Notes under the pieces: generated by a model
The model's database searches: none
What the model was told of the DNA's origin: nothing
What the model saw: the letters and a program-made list of their open reading frames with translations, nothing else
Translations under genes and position numbers: made by a program
Part shown: one piece after another, positions 25,892-32,921 of the stretch
Numbering within the stretch: the stretch's first letter is position 1
Layout of the letters: each line of letters opens with the position of its first letter
Assembly: GCF_042679605.1 (NCBI RefSeq)
Contig: NZ_JBHTMU010000039.1
Location: forward strand, 1 to 34,873
Reading direction: 5' to 3'
DNA length: 34,873 nt
DNA from: Litorisediminicola beolgyonensis
GTDB taxonomy: Bacteria > Pseudomonadota > Alphaproteobacteria > Rhodobacterales > Rhodobacteraceae

Positions 25892-26874
25892 TCCCGCGCG
25901 ACCATCCGGCGCGCGACGTCGATCATCCGGGCCGAGAAGCCCCATTCGTTGTCATACCAGCCGAACACCCTTAGCTGATGCGCGCCCACCACCTGCGTCT
26001 CGGGCAGCGCGATCACGAGGCTTTCCGGCCGCGCCCTGAGATCGGTCGAGACCGTCGCGTCCTCGGTCGCGCCCAGGACCGGCGAGGCCGCCGCGAGCGT
26101 GCGCAGGAAGCCTTCGACATCCGAGGGCAGGGCGCGTTTCAGGTGCAGCACCGCGTCGATGGCCGAGACCGAGATCACCGGCACCCGCACCGCCGCGCCG
26201 CTCACGCGGCCCGCGATCTGCGGCAGGACGTGATCGACGAGCCGCGTGGCCGAGGTTGTCGTCGGCACCATCGACACCGCGCCCGCGCGCGACCGCGCGA
26301 GATCGCCGCGCGGCGCGTCGACCATCGGCTGGCTGCCGGTGTAGCAATGGATCGTGGTGGAATGGCCCGACGCGATGCCCAAGGCGTCGTCGATGGCGCG
26401 CAAAAGCGGGGCGAGCGCGTTGGTGGTGCAGGACGCGTTCGACACGATCCGGGCAGTGCCTAGCGTCTCGTCATTGGCGCCGAGCACGATGGTCCGCTCG
26501 GCCTCGGGGCAGGGACCGGAGATCAGCACGTTTTTCGCCCCCGCCGAGAGGCCCCGGGCGGCCTGCGCGCGGGTGTGTATCGTGCCGGTGCAATCCATGA
26601 CCAGGTCGATGCCGCTCAGGTCGAGCGCGCCCAAGTCCGGCTCCTGCGTGAAGGGGATCGAGCGGCCGTCGAGCGCGAGCGCACCGATCTCGGCCTCGAC
26701 CTTTCCGGGATAGGGGCCGAAGACCGAATCGTAGCGGAAGAGATAGGCGCAGGTCTCGATCGGCGCGATGTCATTCAGGAGCGCCACCTCGATATCGGCG
26801 CAGTCGGCCCGCGTCAGAACCTGCCGCAGGACCGTGCGTCCGATCCGTCCGAAGCCGTTGAGGGCAATGCGCAT
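25882..26874 (-). CDS. gap: Type I glyceraldehyde-3-phosphate dehydrogenase-like protein
   Basis: The 330-residue product has the NAD-binding start RIALNGFGRIGRTVLRQ and the catalytic SNASCTTNALAPLL with C149, plus the C-terminal WYDNEWGFSARMIDV. It would oxidise glyceraldehyde 3-phosphate to 1,3-bisphosphoglycerate, or possibly erythrose 4-phosphate for pyridoxal phosphate synthesis. The adenine-binding loop (VALLNDIAPIET) departs from the most common GapA form. The ATG at 26874 follows GGGAGAA. The isolated position, away from pgk or other glycolytic genes, suggests a secondary copy, and an Epd-type role is not excluded. Confidence 0.88.
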   Translation of the reverse strand: MRIALNGFGRIGRTVLRQVLTRADCADIEVALLNDIAPIETCAYLFRYDSVFGPYPGKVEAEIGALALDGRSIPFTQEPDLGALDLSGIDLVMDCTGTIHTRAQAARGLSAGAKNVLISGPCPEAERTIVLGANDETLGTARIVSNASCTTNALAPLLRAIDDALGIASGHSTTIHCYTGSQPMVDAPRGDLARSRAGAVSMVPTTTSATRLVDHVLPQIAGRVSGAAVRVPVISVSAIDAVLHLKRALPSDVEGFLRTLAAASPVLGATEDATVSTDLRARPESLVIALPETQVVGAHQLRVFGWYDNEWGFSARMIDVARRMVARDQA

Positions 26875-26964
26875 TCCGTTCTCCCGCCGAGATCGGCGCG
26901 ACGCTGGCGCAGACGCGCCCCGCATGCAAGCGGGACGCTTGGACTAATCGCGGGGCCTTGGGCC

Positions 26965-27831
26965 TCAGGCGACGTTTTCGAGCTTCGCCTCGGGCGTGAC
27001 GCCAAGCGCGAAACAGATGTCGCGGGTCAGCTCGGGGCGGTTCAGCGTGTAGAAATGCAGCTTGTCGACGCCGCCGTCGATCAGCTTCGAGCAGAGCTCG
27101 GTCGCCAGCACCGTGGCCAGAAGATCGCTGCGGCCGTCGCGCTCGGCGGTCTCGAAGGCGTCGATCACCCAGGCGGGGATCTTGGTGCCGCAGGACTCGG
27201 CGAAGCGGCGCGCGCCCTTCCAGTTCTCGATCGGCAGGATGCCGGGCACGATGGGCTTGTCGATCCCGGCCTTCTCGCAGGCATCGCGGAAGCGGAAGAA
27301 GGTGTCGGCCTCGAAGAAGAACTGGGTCAGGGCCTCGTCCGCACCGGCGTCGAACTTGCGCTTTAGATACTCGACATCTGCGGTCTCGGTGGGCGCCTCG
27401 GGATGGGTGTCGGGATAGGCGCCGACGCGGATGGTGAAATCGCCGGTCTCCTTGAGCGCCTCGATGAGCTCGCAGGAATTGGCGAAGCCGCCGGGCGTCG
27501 GGGTGAAGCGGTCCGCGCCCTTGGGCGGGTCGCCGCGGAGCGCCACGATGTCGGTCACGCCGACCTCGGCGAAGCCGCGCGCGATGGACAGCGTCTCGTC
27601 GCGGGTGGCGTTCACGCAGGTCAGGTGCGCCGCCGTCCGGAGGCCGGAATGCTTGTGGATGGTCGCGACCGCGTCGCGGGTCAGCTCGCGCGTGGTGCCG
27701 CCGGCGCCGTAGGTCACCGACACGAAGCGCGGGGCGAGCGGGGCCAGAACCTGAACGGTGTCCCACAGCCGGAACGACCCTTCGAGATTTTTCGGCGGGA
27801 AGAATTCAAAAGAGATCTCGGGGCGGGCCAT
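26965..27831 (-). CDS. metF: 5,10-methylenetetrahydrofolate reductase (MetF)
   Basis: This FAD enzyme reduces methylene-tetrahydrofolate to methyl-tetrahydrofolate, the methyl donor for methionine synthesis. The 288 residues begin ISFEFFPPKN with the conserved E9, and include FVSVTYGAGGTTRE, LTCVNATRDE, VALRGDPPKG and the QFFFEADTF segment, all MetF hallmarks. The ATG at 27831 follows GAGGAA. It is divergent from metR with a MetR-like palindrome between them. Confidence 0.95.
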   Translation of the reverse strand: MARPEISFEFFPPKNLEGSFRLWDTVQVLAPLAPRFVSVTYGAGGTTRELTRDAVATIHKHSGLRTAAHLTCVNATRDETLSIARGFAEVGVTDIVALRGDPPKGADRFTPTPGGFANSCELIEALKETGDFTIRVGAYPDTHPEAPTETADVEYLKRKFDAGADEALTQFFFEADTFFRFRDACEKAGIDKPIVPGILPIENWKGARRFAESCGTKIPAWVIDAFETAERDGRSDLLATVLATELCSKLIDGGVDKLHFYTLNRPELTRDICFALGVTPEAKLENVA

Positions 27832-27878
27832 GCTCGTATTCCTCGTTGACGTGCTGTCTTGTGTCATACCGGGGTTCG

Positions 27879-27891
27879 TGAGACAAACTCA
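27879..27891. promoter_or_regulatory. Candidate MetR/LysR-type binding site
   Basis: TGAG-ACAAA-CTCA is a perfect 4-5-4 inverted repeat in the 94-bp gap between metF and metR. It has the geometry of the MetR site TGAA-N5-TTCA with one base changed in each half, and of a general LysR-type T-N11-A box. Confidence 0.6.
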
Positions 27892-27925
27892 TAATTCTCA
27901 AGAACAACATGAGCCGAACACCGGG

Positions 27926-28831
27926 ATGCATATCGAGTTCCGCCATCTCCGCACCATCAAGGCGATCCACGAAGCGGGCGGGCTGGCGCGCGCGGCCGAC
28001 CAGCTCAACATCACCCAGAGCGCGCTCAGCCACCAGATCAAGGGGCTGGAAGAGCAGGCGGGGGTGGAGCTTTTCGTGCGCCGCTCGAAGCCGATGAAGC
28101 TCTCGCCCGCGGGGCAGCGGCTCTTGCGGCTGGCCGAACAGGTGCTGCCGCAGGTCGAGGCGCTCTCGGCCGAGTTCGAGGGGCTCCGGAAGGGCGTCTC
28201 GGGGCGGATGCATATCGCCATCGAGTGCCATGCCTGTTTCGAATGGCTCTTCCCGGTGCTCGAGGCCTTCCGCAAGAGCTGGCCAGATGTCGATGTCGAT
28301 ATCCGCCCCGGTCTCGCCTTCGACGCGCTGCCCGCGCTTCTGAAGGAAGAGGTCGACCTGGTGGTCTCGTCCGATCCCGAGGATCTGCCGGGCGTCACCT
28401 TTACCGAGCTCTTCGATTACAACCCGGTCTTCGTCGCGGCCTCGTCGCATCCCCTGGCGCAGAAACCCTTCGTCGAGGCCGAGGATTTTCGCGGCCAGAC
28501 GCTCATCACCTACCCGGTGGAGCGCTCTCGGCTCGATGTCTTCAGCCAGCTTCTGACGCCCGCCAAGGTCGAGCCCGCCGCGGTCCGGCAGGTCGAGCTG
28601 ACGGCGGTGATCCTGCTTCTGGTCGCCTCGAATCGCGGCGTCGCGGTGCTGCCCGACTGGGTGGTGCGGGAAGTGAAATACAATTCCGACTATGTCACCC
28701 GCCCGCTGACCCGCGACGGCATCACGCGACGGCTCTATGCCGCCACGCGCGAGGCGGATATCGAGAAGGGCTATGTGACCGAGCTGATCGCCCTGGCGCG
28801 CCGTGAGGCGGTCAAGCTGCAGCGGGCCTGA
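27926..28831 (+). CDS. metR: LysR-family regulator MetR
   Basis: The 301 residues have an N-terminal winged helix-turn-helix (FRHLRTIKAIHEAGGLARAA, LNITQSALSHQIKGLE) and a LysR effector-binding domain (IECHACFEWLFPVLEAFRK and ITYPVERSRLDVF). The sequence closely fits MetR, which senses homocysteine and activates metF/metE/metH-type genes. The ATG at 27926 gives the standard LysR N-terminus; upstream in-frame starts would run into metF. Divergent placement to metF supports control of that gene. Confidence 0.93.
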   Translation: MHIEFRHLRTIKAIHEAGGLARAADQLNITQSALSHQIKGLEEQAGVELFVRRSKPMKLSPAGQRLLRLAEQVLPQVEALSAEFEGLRKGVSGRMHIAIECHACFEWLFPVLEAFRKSWPDVDVDIRPGLAFDALPALLKEEVDLVVSSDPEDLPGVTFTELFDYNPVFVAASSHPLAQKPFVEAEDFRGQTLITYPVERSRLDVFSQLLTPAKVEPAAVRQVELTAVILLLVASNRGVAVLPDWVVREVKYNSDYVTRPLTRDGITRRLYAATREADIEKGYVTELIALARREAVKLQRA

Positions 28832-28837
28832 TCTGGC

Positions 28838-29044
28838 TCAGAGCGGCTTGAGATCGGCGGCCATCTGGCGGCCGTCCCTGCCTTCGCGCAGCTCGTAGCT
28901 GATCTTCTGGTTGTCGGCGAGCCCGGTCAATCCGGACCGTTCGACGGCGGAGATATGGACGAAAACGTCCTTTCCGCCATCCTCTGGGGCGATGAATCCG
29001 TAGCCTTTGGTGGTGTTAAACCATTTCACGGTGCCGGTCGGCAT
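28838..29044 (-). CDS. Cold-shock domain protein (CspA family)
   Basis: The 68-residue product is a single cold-shock domain that binds single-stranded RNA or DNA. RNP1 (KGYGFIAPE) and RNP2 (VFVHISAVE) are intact, and the start GTVKWFNTTKGYGF is canonical. The gene ends 6 bases from the metR stop (convergent) and has a good ribosome-binding site (AAGGAGA). Whether it is cold-induced or constitutive cannot be judged. Confidence 0.96.
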   Translation of the reverse strand: MPTGTVKWFNTTKGYGFIAPEDGGKDVFVHISAVERSGLTGLADNQKISYELREGRDGRQMAADLKPL

Positions 29045-29162
29045 GTCCCGTGTCTCCTTCTGTCTGTCGTTTGGCCCTAATGCGTGGGCCGTCCTGTCAA
29101 ATTCGCGTCCCCAAGAAGGTGCGCGCCGGACGCGGGAGACGCGCCGCGGGCGTCCCGGCCTG

Positions 29163-29273
29163 ATGACCGAAGATCACGATCCCGAGTCTTGCACGGAACC
29201 CGTAAAAAGCAAGAAAAAGCAGTGTGGGCGTTGGCTCGGCGCCGCGCGACACCTGAAGGAAGGGAAAGAATGA
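29163..29273 (+). CDS. Possible small ORF translationally coupled to the ArsC-like gene
   Basis: A 36-codon frame (starting MTEDHDPES, rich in lysine and with two cysteines) ends in a TGA at 29271-29273 that overlaps the ATG of the next gene as ATGA. This would allow translational coupling. There is no Shine-Dalgarno sequence before its ATG, and no family is recognised. It may be chance. Confidence 0.25.
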   Translation: MTEDHDPESCTEPVKSKKKQCGRWLGAARHLKEGKE

Positions 29274-29587
29274 TGCGTCTTTACGGTCTGAAGACCTGCG
29301 ACACCTGCCGAAAAGCGCTCAAGGCGCTGCCCGATGCGACGCTGGTGGATGTCCGCGCCGAGGGCGTGCCGGAGGACGTGCTCGCCACCGCGCTCGAGCG
29401 GTTCGGCGAGCGGCTCGTCAACACCCGCTCGACGACTTGGCGGGGCCTGAGCGAGGAGGAGCGGAAGGGCGCGCCCGAAGACCTCCTCCGGGCGCATCCG
29501 GCGCTGATGAAGCGGCCGCTGATCGTCGATGGCGAGGCGATGTATCTCGGCTGGGACAAGGCTACCATCGCCGCGCTCGCCTCCTGA
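29270..29587 (+). CDS. ArsC/Spx-family thioredoxin-fold protein
   Basis: The product of about 105 residues begins MMRLYGLKTCDTCRKALKAL with a CxxC motif near the N-terminus, followed by ArsC-like STTWRGLSEEE and a C-terminal ALMKRPLIVDGEAMYLGWD. This group includes arsenate reductases, Spx regulators and YffB-like thiol proteins; the glutathione-dependent YffB/ArsC-like branch fits best, and true arsenate reduction is not assured. The start may be ATG 29270 or the adjacent ATG 29273, both served by AGGAAGGG. Its stop abuts the end of the convergent DoxX gene. Confidence 0.83.
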   Translation: MMRLYGLKTCDTCRKALKALPDATLVDVRAEGVPEDVLATALERFGERLVNTRSTTWRGLSEEERKGAPEDLLRAHPALMKRPLIVDGEAMYLGWDKATIAALAS

Positions 29588-30151
29588 TCAGGCGCTGACG
29601 GCCCGCGCCCCGGCGCGGGCGTCGAGCCGGGCGAGGCCTGCGTCGAGCGACAGCGCGCCCGCGCCCTTCACCGCGATGATGACGAGCGCCAGCATCCAGA
29701 AGGCCCGCTGGTCGAGGATCACGCCGTCGGGCGCGCGGTCGAACCAGGCGCCCAGCGTCTCGGCATGGGCGATGCCGCCATGGCCGTAGAGATCGACATA
29801 GCTCTGCACCGCGACAAAGCCGATCATGCCGAGCGCGGCGGGGCGGGCGAGAAGGCCAAGGACGATCAGCGCGGGCAGGAGGAACTCGGCCCAGGTTCCG
29901 GCCACGGCAAAGGCCCAGTGATGAAGCCCGAGCTGGCTGGAATCATAGCCGACGGCTTCGAACGCTTTGGGGAAGATCTGCGCGTAGGCCCCGGTCGAGG
30001 GGGAGAGGAACCCGAAGAGCCCGTCGCCAAGCTTGGTTTTGGCCGAGGCCCAGAAATAGGTCAGGAGCGTCGCCGCAAAGACCGCGCGGGCGAGAAGCGG
30101 CAGCCATTGGTCGCGGCGGTCGGCGGGGGTGAAAAGCAGGCTGTGGATCAT
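29588..30151 (-). CDS. bufD: DoxX-family membrane protein (BufD-like)
   Basis: This 187-residue membrane protein has about four hydrophobic segments (ARAVFAATLLTYFWAS, WAFAVAGTWAEFLLPALIVL, AALGMIGFVAVQSY, FWMLALVIIAVKGAGAL) and fits the DoxX/SURF4 family. It is the last gene of a leftward operon and overlaps the previous gene by ATGA. DoxX proteins accompany bufferin (BufABCD) operons, where their exact role is unclear. The symbol rests on operon context. Confidence 0.85.
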   Translation of the reverse strand: MIHSLLFTPADRRDQWLPLLARAVFAATLLTYFWASAKTKLGDGLFGFLSPSTGAYAQIFPKAFEAVGYDSSQLGLHHWAFAVAGTWAEFLLPALIVLGLLARPAALGMIGFVAVQSYVDLYGHGGIAHAETLGAWFDRAPDGVILDQRAFWMLALVIIAVKGAGALSLDAGLARLDARAGARAVSA

Positions 30152-30894
30152 CTCGGGATCTCCGGCAGGTGGATATGGGCAAGCGCGCTCTCGGACATCA
30201 AAAGCCCGAGCACCGCGGCCAGGTCGAACCCGTCGCCCGCGGCTTCGAGCGCCGCGCCGAAGGGCGCGTGGCCGAGCGTCTCGATGAACGCCGCGCCGCC
30301 CTCGGGCAGCACATGCGGGACCGGGTCGAACTGGCGGCGCAGGATCAGGATGTCCTCGCCGCCACCTTGTGGCGTGGGCGTGCCGGGCGTGGTGGCGAAG
30401 CGGTGGATCTGGGTGACGGGATAGCGCGAGCGCAGAAGCACCGCCGAGGGCGCGAGGATCAGCCGCGTCGCGGCAAGCTGCGCTTCGTCGAGACCGGCGA
30501 GACGCGCGGGATCGGCGGGGCTGTGATCGGCGGCGTGGTAGCTCTGGCGCAGCGCCAGTTCGAGCCGCGCGACATCCGCGAGATAGGGCAGATGCGCGAG
30601 CTGCGGCAGGGTGCCGAGAAAGGCCGGAAGACCCGCGCCGTACTGTGCGAGGATCGGCGAGCCAGGCGGTTCGGCGCGCAGATAGAGCCCGGCGACGCGG
30701 GCGAAGTTCTCGTCGCCGAGGAGGCTCTTGAGCGCCGGGAAACCGGTCTCCAGCGCCTCGGTCAGCGAGACCGCGATATTGTTGCGATAGACCGAGAAAC
30801 GCCGTCCGGCGGGACGGCCCGCGCCGTCGCGAAGCCCCTCGGGCACCGGCTCGGCGGCGTCGAAGAGCGCCCGGGTGAAGAGCGCCTGGGTCAT
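30148..30894 (-). CDS. bufC: DUF2063 protein, partner of the MNIO enzyme (BufC/HvfC-like)
   Basis: The 248-residue product has the DUF2063 N-terminal domain (RFSVYRNNIAVSLTEALE, FPALKSLLGDENFARVA) and a second half with YLADVARLELALRQSYHA. DUF2063 proteins form complexes with DUF692 (MNIO) enzymes and are thought to bring the precursor peptide to them. It overlaps both neighbours by ATGA, so production is coupled with the enzyme. Older databases label this domain as putative DNA-binding, which is not supported by the operon context. Confidence 0.9.
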   Translation of the reverse strand: MTQALFTRALFDAAEPVPEGLRDGAGRPAGRRFSVYRNNIAVSLTEALETGFPALKSLLGDENFARVAGLYLRAEPPGSPILAQYGAGLPAFLGTLPQLAHLPYLADVARLELALRQSYHAADHSPADPARLAGLDEAQLAATRLILAPSAVLLRSRYPVTQIHRFATTPGTPTPQGGGEDILILRRQFDPVPHVLPEGGAAFIETLGHAPFGAALEAAGDGFDLAAVLGLLMSESALAHIHLPEIPR

Positions 30895-31745
30895 GCCGCG
30901 GCCTTGAGGCCGGAGAGCGCCGCCTCGGCGCGCGCGGCTTCGTCCCGAAGGGTGGCGAAGGCGGGCACGTCGGTGTCCCACTCGATCAGCACGGGCCGCG
31001 CGCCGGAGCGGGCCAGCGTGACATCCAGAAGCGCCCAGACCGGGTCCGCGACCTCGCGCCCGTGGCTGTCGATCAGGAGCGGCGCGCCGTGGTCATCCTC
31101 GTCCTCGTCATTGCCGCCGAGATGGATCTCGCCGACGCGGTCGAGCGGGAAGGCCTCGATATAGCCCTGCGGCGAGAAACCGAGATTGGTGGCCGAGACG
31201 AAGACGTTGTTCACGTCGAGAAGCAGGCCGCAGCCGGTGCGGCGGGCGATCTCGGCCAGGAACTCGGGCTCGGCCCAGGTGCTCTCGGCGAAGGCGAGGT
31301 AGCTCGACGGGTTCTCGAGGAGCATCGGGCGGCCGAGCCTGTCCTGCACCTCGTCGATATGGTCGGCGATGCGGGTCAGGGTCGCGTGGGTATAGGGCAG
31401 GGGGAGGAGGTCGTTCAGAAAGGCGCTCTCATGGGTCGACCAGGCGAGATGCTCGGAAAAGCTCGCGGGCGACAGCCAGTCGCAAAGCGTCTTGAGGCGA
31501 TTGAGATGGTCGGGGTCGAGCCGCCCCTCGCCTCCGATGGAGAGACCGACGCCGTGGACCGAGACGGGGAAGCGCTCGGCCAAGGCGCGGAGCTGGGCCA
31601 GGGGGCGGCCCCCGGCGCCCATGTAGTTCTCGGCATGGATCTCGATCCAGGAGACGGGGCCCGGAGCCTCGGCCAGCTCGGCGAAATGGGCGGATTTGAA
31701 GCCGATGCCGGGAGCGAGAGGCAGGGTCTGGCGGGGCGCGTGCAT
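30891..31745 (-). CDS. bufB: DUF692 multinuclear iron-dependent oxidase (MNIO, BufB-like)
   Basis: This 284-residue TIM-barrel enzyme belongs to the DUF692/MNIO family, whose members use two or three iron ions to modify cysteines of precursor peptides. Hallmarks are GIGFKSAHFAEL, WIEIHAENYMG, SVHGVGLSIGG, FSEHLAWST, LLENPSSYL, LLLDVNNVFVSATN, EIHLGGN and LIEWDTDVP, holding the metal-binding His, Asp and Glu. The ATG at 31745 follows AAGGAGA. In bufferin systems it turns two central cysteines of BufA into thiooxazoles; that reaction here is inferred from the adjacent DUF2282 gene. Confidence 0.93.
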   Translation of the reverse strand: MHAPRQTLPLAPGIGFKSAHFAELAEAPGPVSWIEIHAENYMGAGGRPLAQLRALAERFPVSVHGVGLSIGGEGRLDPDHLNRLKTLCDWLSPASFSEHLAWSTHESAFLNDLLPLPYTHATLTRIADHIDEVQDRLGRPMLLENPSSYLAFAESTWAEPEFLAEIARRTGCGLLLDVNNVFVSATNLGFSPQGYIEAFPLDRVGEIHLGGNDEDEDDHGAPLLIDSHGREVADPVWALLDVTLARSGARPVLIEWDTDVPAFATLRDEAARAEAALSGLKAAA

Positions 31746-31784
31746 GGGCTCGGGTCTCCTTGGGGCAACGGTCTGGATCGGGGG

Positions 31785-31815
31785 CGGGCGGGTCCGCAGG
31801 GATCGGACCCGCCCG
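31785..31815 (-). terminator. Strong hairpin between bufA and bufB
   Basis: CGGGCGGGTCC (31785-31795) and GGACCCGCCCG (31805-31815) form a perfect 11-bp stem with a 9-base loop. On the - strand it lies 9 bases past the bufA stop and has no T run, so it is best read as an attenuator or mRNA-stability element. It would leave more precursor than enzyme message. Confidence 0.7.
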
Positions 31816-31824
31816 GGGCTGGCC

Positions 31825-32121
31825 TTACGCCGGGAGATCGCGCTCGAGCGCTTCGAGAGAGCCTTCGCGCGGCGTGCCGTCGGCCATGTCGGGAAGGTCG
31901 ATCTCGGTGCAGGTGCCGGCCTCGACGAGGGTCCAGGCATTGCCCTGGTAGTCGACCTTGGAGGTGCCGGCGCAGGTGGTGCCGGGGCCGGCGGCGCAGT
32001 CGTTCTCACCGGCGAGCGAGACGCCGAAGCATTTTTCCTGCTCCTGCGCGGTGGCGGCATGGGCGGTGAAGGAGGCGGCGAGGGCGCCCACCAGGGCGGC
32101 GGTCTTGAGGGTGTTCGACAT
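31825..32121 (-). CDS. bufA: DUF2282 bufferin precursor (BufA1-like)
   Basis: The 98-residue product has a signal peptide (about 1-25, ending AHAATA), then the DUF2282 core with four cysteines C31, C42, C50 and C71 in the pattern EKCFGV, NDCAAGPG, TCAGTSKVDYQGNAW and AGTC. An acidic tail (TEIDLPDMADGTPREGSLEA) follows. Bufferins are exported ribosomal peptides that bind copper after the MNIO enzyme alters the middle cysteines. AAAGGA precedes the ATG. Gene order A-B-C-D matches the described bufferin operon. Metal specificity here is an inference. Confidence 0.92.
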   Translation of the reverse strand: MSNTLKTAALVGALAASFTAHAATAQEQEKCFGVSLAGENDCAAGPGTTCAGTSKVDYQGNAWTLVEAGTCTEIDLPDMADGTPREGSLEALERDLPA

Positions 32122-32239
32122 GGAATCTCATCCTTTGAAACTGGGTGTCACTGGGTCGGAGGCGGCAGTGCCACCGAACATCCCAAGCCTGACCCCTGCG
32201 ACAGATTGGCGCTACTCACAGGCCCGTGCCTCACGCGCC

Positions 32240-32256
32240 GCTGACCGCCTGTCAGC
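32240..32256. promoter_or_regulatory. Inverted repeat upstream of bufA
   Basis: GCTGAC-CGCCT-GTCAGC is a perfect 6-5-6 inverted repeat, 119 bp before the bufA start in the divergent gap 32122-32502. It could be an operator. No convincing sigma-70 or ECF promoter was recognised between it and bufA. Confidence 0.4.
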
Positions 32257-32339
32257 CTGCCGTGAGAGGATGAGGGGGTGAATTTTCAATGCGTGTCAGT
32301 GTGTTGCGCGTCTTAAATGTGACCCGAAAATGATGGATA

Positions 32340-32434
32340 TGTAACCGGGAGCAGGGTTCCAGCGCTGGAATGTTACAGGCGGCGGTTGTGCGGCGCTGGT
32401 CCCTGCCGAGGGGGCAGGCGGAATTGTTACAATT
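32340..32434. promoter_or_regulatory. Cluster of nested palindromes with TGTAAC/GTTACA words
   Basis: TTCCAGCGCTGGAA (32357-32370) is a perfect 14-bp palindrome, bracketed by TGTAAC (32340-32345) and GTTACA (32372-32377), which are themselves inverted. A further inverted repeat, AATTGT-T-ACAATT (32422-32434), repeats the TGTTACA word. They lie in the divergent gap between bufA and the DUF2794 gene and look like regulator-binding sites. The rest of this gap shows no gene. Confidence 0.5.
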
Positions 32435-32502
32435 TCCGTGAGGCTGCGGAGGCTGTCCGCGAAGGGCTTGATTTCGCACGGGACCGGGCGCAGATTTTCC
32501 TC

Positions 32503-32841
32503 ATGAGCCTCGTTCCCCCGATGAGCCCGGCCGCTGCGCCGGAGAGCGTGATGTTCCACCGGACGGAGCTGGGCGAGATCCTCTCGATCTACGGACGGAT
32601 GGTCGCCGCCGGGGAATGGCGCGATTACGGCATCTCGGCGCTGCGCGACGTGGCGGTGTTTTCCGTCTTTCGCCGCGCCGCCGAACACCCCGTCTACCGG
32701 ATCGAGAAGCGTCCCAAGCTGCGCGCGCGGCAGGGCCAATACGCGGTGATCGGCATGGACGGGCAGGTGCTGAAGCGCGGCCATGATCTGAGGAGCGTCT
32801 TGCGGGTCTTCGAGCGCAAGCTCATCCGGGCGGTGGAGTAG
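32503..32841 (+). CDS. DUF2794 protein
   Basis: The 112-residue product matches DUF2794, a small conserved alphaproteobacterial family without assigned function: VMFHRTELGEILSIYGRM, WRDYGISALRDVAVFSVFRR and RPKLRARQGQYAVIG are its core. There is no signal peptide or membrane segment. The ATG at 32503 is chosen for length; one at 32521 is equally possible, and neither has a clear ribosome-binding site. Palindromes about 70-160 bp upstream may control it. Confidence 0.82.
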   Translation: MSLVPPMSPAAAPESVMFHRTELGEILSIYGRMVAAGEWRDYGISALRDVAVFSVFRRAAEHPVYRIEKRPKLRARQGQYAVIGMDGQVLKRGHDLRSVLRVFERKLIRAVE

Positions 32842-32882
32842 GGCGCCTCTGCCGGACCTCGCGCCTGCGTCGGCGGCGAGAG

Positions 32883-32907
32883 GCGTATTTTCGGAAAAGA
32901 AGAAGCT
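32883..32907. repeat. AAGAAGAAG element copy 3 (half element)
   Basis: GCGTATTTTCGGAAAAGAAGAAGCT matches the flank plus 5' arm of the elements at 2828 and 11902 (shared words CGTATTTT and AAAAGAAGAAG). The opposite arm is not visible here; the NlpC/P60 gene ends shortly after, at 32922. On the - strand, read after that gene, it gives the T-rich CTTCTTCTTTTCC tail. Confidence 0.6.
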
Positions 32908-32921
32908 GTGGGGGCTGGGCG

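Noticed and set aside
30148..30894. DNA-binding regulator role for the DUF2063 protein
   Set aside because: The old domain name suggests it, but position between MNIO and DoxX genes and work on related operons point to a peptide-modification partner.
32341..32366. ECF sigma-factor promoter (GTAACC-N16-CGAA type) for the buf operon
   Set aside because: GTAACC is present at 32341-32346 but points away from bufA, and the bases after 16 nucleotides are CGCT, not CGAA.
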